This document shows, piece by piece, positions 6,087-8,347 of a DNA stretch of 8,347 nucleotides (positions are counted from its first letter, which is position 1; each line of letters starts with the position of its first letter). Under the pieces are notes generated by a model. That model was not told the DNA's origin. It saw only the letters and a list, made by a program, of their open reading frames with translations, and ran no database searches. Source of the DNA: Firmicutes bacterium UBA1191. Its GTDB lineage: Bacteria > Bacillota > Clostridia > Peptostreptococcales > Anaerovoracaceae. The stretch is taken from NCBI GenBank assembly GCA_002310095.1, contig DBYH01000019.1, forward strand, positions 1 to 8,347. The letters run 5' to 3'. A program made the position numbers and the translations under genes.

Positions 6087-6758
6087 TCACAGGTCAAATG
6101 TCCTGGCGGCGAGCTGCGCCACGCGCGGCGGATCCTCAGGGAACGTGCATATCGGGTGCTCCTCGCCCGGGAACACCGTGATCGGATACCCACACCTCTC
6201 CGCGAAGTCAACCGCAGCGCTCACGGGCACCGAACTGTCCATTTCCCCATGTGCAAAGGCAATCTCCACGTCTCCCAGATCCGCTTCGTCGAACAGAGCG
6301 TAGAGATCCACAGGCTCTATTGCTTTTGCCCTTTCGTCCAGATCAAGCTCCGGAAAGTTCACCGCGGCGCACCTCATGAAGGCCCTGTTGCCTTTGTGCG
6401 GCCTTGTGGTGAGGTATATGCCCAGTATGTACGCGCCGAAGCTGGAGCCGAAATAGCATATCTCCTTATCCGGATACCTCTCCGTGAGATACTCTTCCAC
6501 CCGCGCCAGGCTGTCCAGGCAGGCCTCGATGCTCAGATCCTCCCTGGCGGCCTCCTCGCTTCCGTGGTTCGGCTGGTCATAGGCAATGACCCCGAAGCCC
6601 TGGGGCGGCAGCATTTCCATGAGATTCTCCACGTTGGCGCTCTCCTTGCTGCTGTCATATCCATGAATGACTATGACATTCTTCCGCAGCCCCTCCGGGA
6701 ACTCGGCTATGCACGGGACCTGATACCCGTTTTGTTTAGTAAGTAAGAATTTTTCCAT
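6087..6758 (-). CDS. Alpha/beta hydrolase family protein
   Basis: The protein has 223 residues, is probably cytoplasmic and has no signal peptide. The fold signature is clear: the oxyanion HGYDSS near 32-37, the nucleophile elbow GSSFG at 104-108 with Ser106, a likely acid Asp174 in HGEMDSSVP, and His201 in GEEHPI, giving a complete Ser-Asp-His triad in the usual order. The NHG near 64-66 and the short cap are typical of small esterase or acyl-hydrolase-like members (serine aminopeptidase S33 / BAAT-type). The substrate cannot be told from sequence. The ATG lies only 6 bases after an extended -10 box. AGGAG is present but 15 bases away, which is long for a Shine-Dalgarno, so the mRNA may be leaderless. 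It stands alone, with its own upstream region containing a palindromic repeat block. Confidence 0.9.
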   Translation of the reverse strand: MEKFLLTKQNGYQVPCIAEFPEGLRKNVIVIHGYDSSKESANVENLMEMLPPQGFGVIAYDQPNHGSEEAAREDLSIEACLDSLARVEEYLTERYPDKEICYFGSSFGAYILGIYLTTRPHKGNRAFMRCAAVNFPELDLDERAKAIEPVDLYALFDEADLGDVEIAFAHGEMDSSVPVSAAVDFAERCGYPITVFPGEEHPICTFPEDPPRVAQLAARTFDL

Positions 6759-6764
6759 GAGTTG

Positions 6765-6773
6765 ATTATATCA
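6765..6773 (-). promoter_or_regulatory. Extended -10 promoter immediately before the hydrolase ATG
   Basis: The minus strand reads TGATATAAT, a perfect extended -10. Six bases separate it from the ATG at 6758, so the predicted first transcribed base falls on or next to the A of the start codon. That would give a leaderless mRNA. Confidence 0.5.
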
Positions 6774-6784
6774 CTCCTACGTTG

Positions 6785-6853
6785 TATTGGGGTACGATTA
6801 CCGAAATCCATGGGGTACAATGCCCCATACTTTTTCAATTATATGCCCCAAAA
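6785..6853. repeat. Palindromic repeat unit A (TTGGGG/CCCCAA arms)
   Basis: A 69-bp unit with outer arms TTGGGGTA and TGCCCCAA around an inner stem TGGGG...CCCCA. It aligns with the unit at 6873-6940 over its whole length with one single-base gap; the core AAATCC-(A/T)-TGGGGTACAAT is nearly identical. Its right arm ATGCCCCAAAA also forms a perfect 11-bp inverted repeat with the left arm of the next unit (6873-6883). Confidence 0.8.
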
Positions 6854-6872
6854 TCTTTATCTAAGAGTATTA

Positions 6873-6940
6873 TTTTGGGGCATGTTTTCTGAAATCCTTG
6901 GGGTACAATACCCCACGTTTTTCGATTTTATGCCCCAAAG
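6873..6940. repeat. Palindromic repeat unit B (TTGGGG/CCCCAA arms)
   Basis: A 68-bp unit with outer arms TTTGGGGCAT (6874-6883) and ATGCCCCAAA (6930-6939), a perfect 10-bp inverted repeat, and an inner stem TGGGG...CCCCA. With unit A it gives eight GGGG/CCCC half-sites in two orientations. It could be a regulator array for the hydrolase or a small palindromic repeat element; the sequence does not decide between them. Confidence 0.8.
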
Positions 6941-6943
6941 CAT

Positions 6944-6980
6944 AAAAAAGGAACGCAGGGGCGTGTATCCTGCGTTCCTT
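6944..6980 (-). terminator. Terminator of tRNA-Pro
   Basis: AAGGAACGCAGG (6948-6959) and CCTGCGTTCCTT (6969-6980) form a perfect 12-bp stem with a 9-base loop. On the minus strand it is followed by TTTTTT. It begins two bases after the tRNA CCA end. Confidence 0.9.
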
Positions 6981-6982
6981 AT

Positions 6983-7059
<77 letters not shown>

Positions 7060-7091
7060 GCGACAGGTCTTTGCAGACCCGTGCGAAAAGA

Positions 7092-7120
7092 ATTGTAGCA
7101 CTATATCAGTATGAAATCAA
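7092..7120 (-). promoter_or_regulatory. Promoter of tRNA-Pro
   Basis: On the minus strand TTGATT (7120-7115) is followed by 17 bases and TACAAT (7097-7092), 32 bases before the mature tRNA 5' end. A small hairpin GGTCT/AGACC (7066-7079) lies in the leader. Confidence 0.6.
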
Positions 7121-7147
7121 ATACTTTTTCGCAGCCAAGATATATTG

Positions 7148-8347
7148 CTACTTGGTCTTGACTGTGCTCTTTTTTGACCAGCCGCTGTAGTAGTTCGCGG
7201 AGCTGATTGTCTTGAATGTCCGCACCTGGACGTAGTATTTCGTCTTCTTTTTCAGTTTGGTGATCTTCGCGGTTGTCTTGGCGTAGCCTTTGACGGTCAC
7301 GGTCTTCGCGCCCTTCATGCTGCTTTTGGTTGAGTAGCGGACCTGATAACCTGTGATTCTGCTCTTTGACATTTTCTCGGGCTGCTTCTTCCACTTGACG
7401 GTGAAGGCCTTCTTAGCCTTTTTTGTGCTTGTGATTGAAGTGCCCTTCGGGTTGATCTTGTAAGTCGCCTTTGCCGTGCCCGTGTACTTGCCTTTGCCTG
7501 TTACAGTCACAGTATATGATCCGACGTTCTTCGAGTTTGCCCAGGCTGCCTCGTAATCCGTTCCCGCAGTCAGTTTCTTTCCGCCGATCGTCTTGATCGT
7601 TGGCTTCCGGACTTTACCGTTATATGTGAAGGCTTTCGCGGACAGGACCACCTTGGCGCCCTTAAGGCTGATTCTCTCTGTTTTGCTGTACTTCGCTGTG
7701 TATGTCGCGTCGCCGTCCGCTGCTGTGATTTCCGGATACCATCCTGCGAATGTGTAGATGTATTGCTCATCCGCCTCAATGTAAGGAATCGCTCCCACAT
7801 ACTGCGGCGTAAAACCAGACTTCATGATACTATATTGCAATTCGGTCCCGTCACTGTTCTTGAAAAAGATTTCATGTCCGTCCTGAACCTGAAATCCTGT
7901 GTCCACACTGAGTGTATCCCACTGAGCCTTTGGTCCAAGGTAGTTGAATGTTGTAATTGCATCGCAACCATAAAATGCACCATTATTTATTGATGTTACA
8001 CTTGAAGGTATTGCGATGTATGACAGGCTTGTGCAGCCATTAAAGGCATCGTCTCCAATTCTTTCCACACTTGTTGGAACATCAATGGATTCCAATCTTG
8101 TGCAAGAATTAAATAGTCTATTTTCAATGCTTTTTAATTTACTGTTCTCTTCAAAAGATACGCTCTGAACGCCGCTACTATCAAATGATCTTTCTCCAAT
8201 GCTTTCTACACTTGCAGGAATAATGATGGATTCCAGACTGTCGCACAACATAAATGCACACGCTCCAATGCTTTTTAATTTGCTGTTCTTTTCAAAAGAT
8301 ACGCTCTGAACGCCGCTACTCTCAAATGATCTTTCTCCAATGCTTTC
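7148..8347 (-). CDS. BspA-type leucine-rich repeat surface protein, C-terminal part (5' end outside window)
   Basis: 399 residues are visible; the frame is open to the window edge, so the true start is outside. An internal ATG at 8251 is not the start because repeat-coding sequence continues upstream. Residues 1 to about 135 are BspA-type (LRR_5) leucine-rich repeats with the IGxxAFxxCxxLxxIxIPxSV pattern. A Flg_new / internalin-repeat-like unit follows near 185-225 (FAGWYPEI, DATYTAKY). A YNGK domain spans about 240-300 and ends in INPKGT. The last ~95 residues are a lysine-rich Fn3-like domain (VKWKK, RITGYQV, TKYYVQV, GWSKKSTVKTK). Proteins with this layout are secreted and often bind host or surface ligands (family knowledge). 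No signal peptide or anchor can be judged. The tail matches that of the secreted protein at 4722-6005. Confidence 0.9.
   Translation of the reverse strand, partial: ESIGERSFESSGVQSVSFEKNSKLKSIGACAFMLCDSLESIIIPASVESIGERSFDSSGVQSVSFEENSKLKSIENRLFNSCTRLESIDVPTSVERIGDDAFNGCTSLSYIAIPSSVTSINNGAFYGCDAITTFNYLGPKAQWDTLSVDTGFQVQDGHEIFFKNSDGTELQYSIMKSGFTPQYVGAIPYIEADEQYIYTFAGWYPEITAADGDATYTAKYSKTERISLKGAKVVLSAKAFTYNGKVRKPTIKTIGGKKLTAGTDYEAAWANSKNVGSYTVTVTGKGKYTGTAKATYKINPKGTSITSTKKAKKAFTVKWKKQPEKMSKSRITGYQVRYSTKSSMKGAKTVTVKGYAKTTAKITKLKKKTKYYVQVRTFKTISSANYYSGWSKKSTVKTK
8126..8347. repeat. Near-identical 141-bp-period duplication inside the LRR-coding region
   Basis: 8267-8347 and 8126-8206 match at 78 of 81 positions at an offset of 141 bp. 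Each copy encodes ESIGERSF-(E/D)-SSGVQSVSFE-(K/E)-NSKLKSI. The 47-residue period equals two leucine-rich repeats. The window ends inside the copy, so more copies may follow. Confidence 0.85.

Noticed and set aside
3844..6746. Other long open frames opposite to or overlapping the DUF975, secreted-protein and hydrolase genes (for example 3844-4353, 5177-5551, 5773-6303, 6156-6746).
   Set aside because: They are in shadow frames of well-supported genes, have low-complexity composition and lack ribosome sites.
7148..8251. ATG at 8251 as the start of the surface protein.
   Set aside because: The 32 codons upstream to the window edge are open and encode another copy of the same leucine-rich repeat, so the gene continues outside.

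Overview
The window looks like a piece of a low-to-mid GC Gram-positive chromosome, most likely an anaerobic member of the Clostridia/Eubacteriales. The clues are strong Shine-Dalgarno sites, TATAAT-type promoters, a DUF975 membrane protein, and secreted proteins that end in YNGK / INPKGT / fibronectin-III-like modules, one of them carrying BspA-type leucine-rich repeats. The taxon is inferred from gene content, not proven. Every protein gene and both tRNAs lie on the minus strand, so transcription runs from high to low coordinates.

Right to left along transcription: (1) 8347-7148, the C-terminal 399 residues of a large surface protein (BspA leucine-rich repeats, a Flg_new-like repeat, a YNGK domain and an Fn3-like end), cut by the window edge. 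(2) tRNA-Pro(CGG) with its own promoter and terminator. (3) A 156-bp intergenic block of two imperfect ~69-bp units built from alternating TTGGGG / CCCCAA arms. (4) A small alpha/beta hydrolase with a possible leaderless start. (5) A secreted protein with the same YNGK-Fn3 tail, followed closely by a DUF975 membrane protein and then tRNA-Gly(CCC). (6) A tRNA-like region at 3504-3708: an orphan plus-strand tRNA 3' half with CCA, several perfect hairpins, a 21-bp perfect palindrome shared as bidirectional terminator with tRNA-Gly, and a displaced copy of the tRNA-Gly 3' end. (7) A two-gene operon of zinc-ribbon proteins, the first with membrane segments, ending in a hairpin whose loop holds the last stop codon. 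(8) A visibly more A+T-rich accessory block: a Fic-family AMP-transferase-like protein whose stop overlaps the start of a type I restriction-modification methylase (hsdM). hsdS and hsdR are not in the window.

The best candidate for something undescribed is the fic control region (2579-2706). It contains a perfect-consensus promoter (TTGACA-17-TATAAT) buried in an array of at least six copies of a 17-bp motif (consensus TTYAATTACATCATTTT) in both orientations, mostly 20-22 bp apart. The Fic protein keeps its catalytic motif, its self-inhibitory motif and a C-terminal winged-helix-like region. This makes a tightly repressed, possibly autoregulated Fic-restriction operon plausible. The second candidate is the tRNA-like structured region next to tRNA-Gly.
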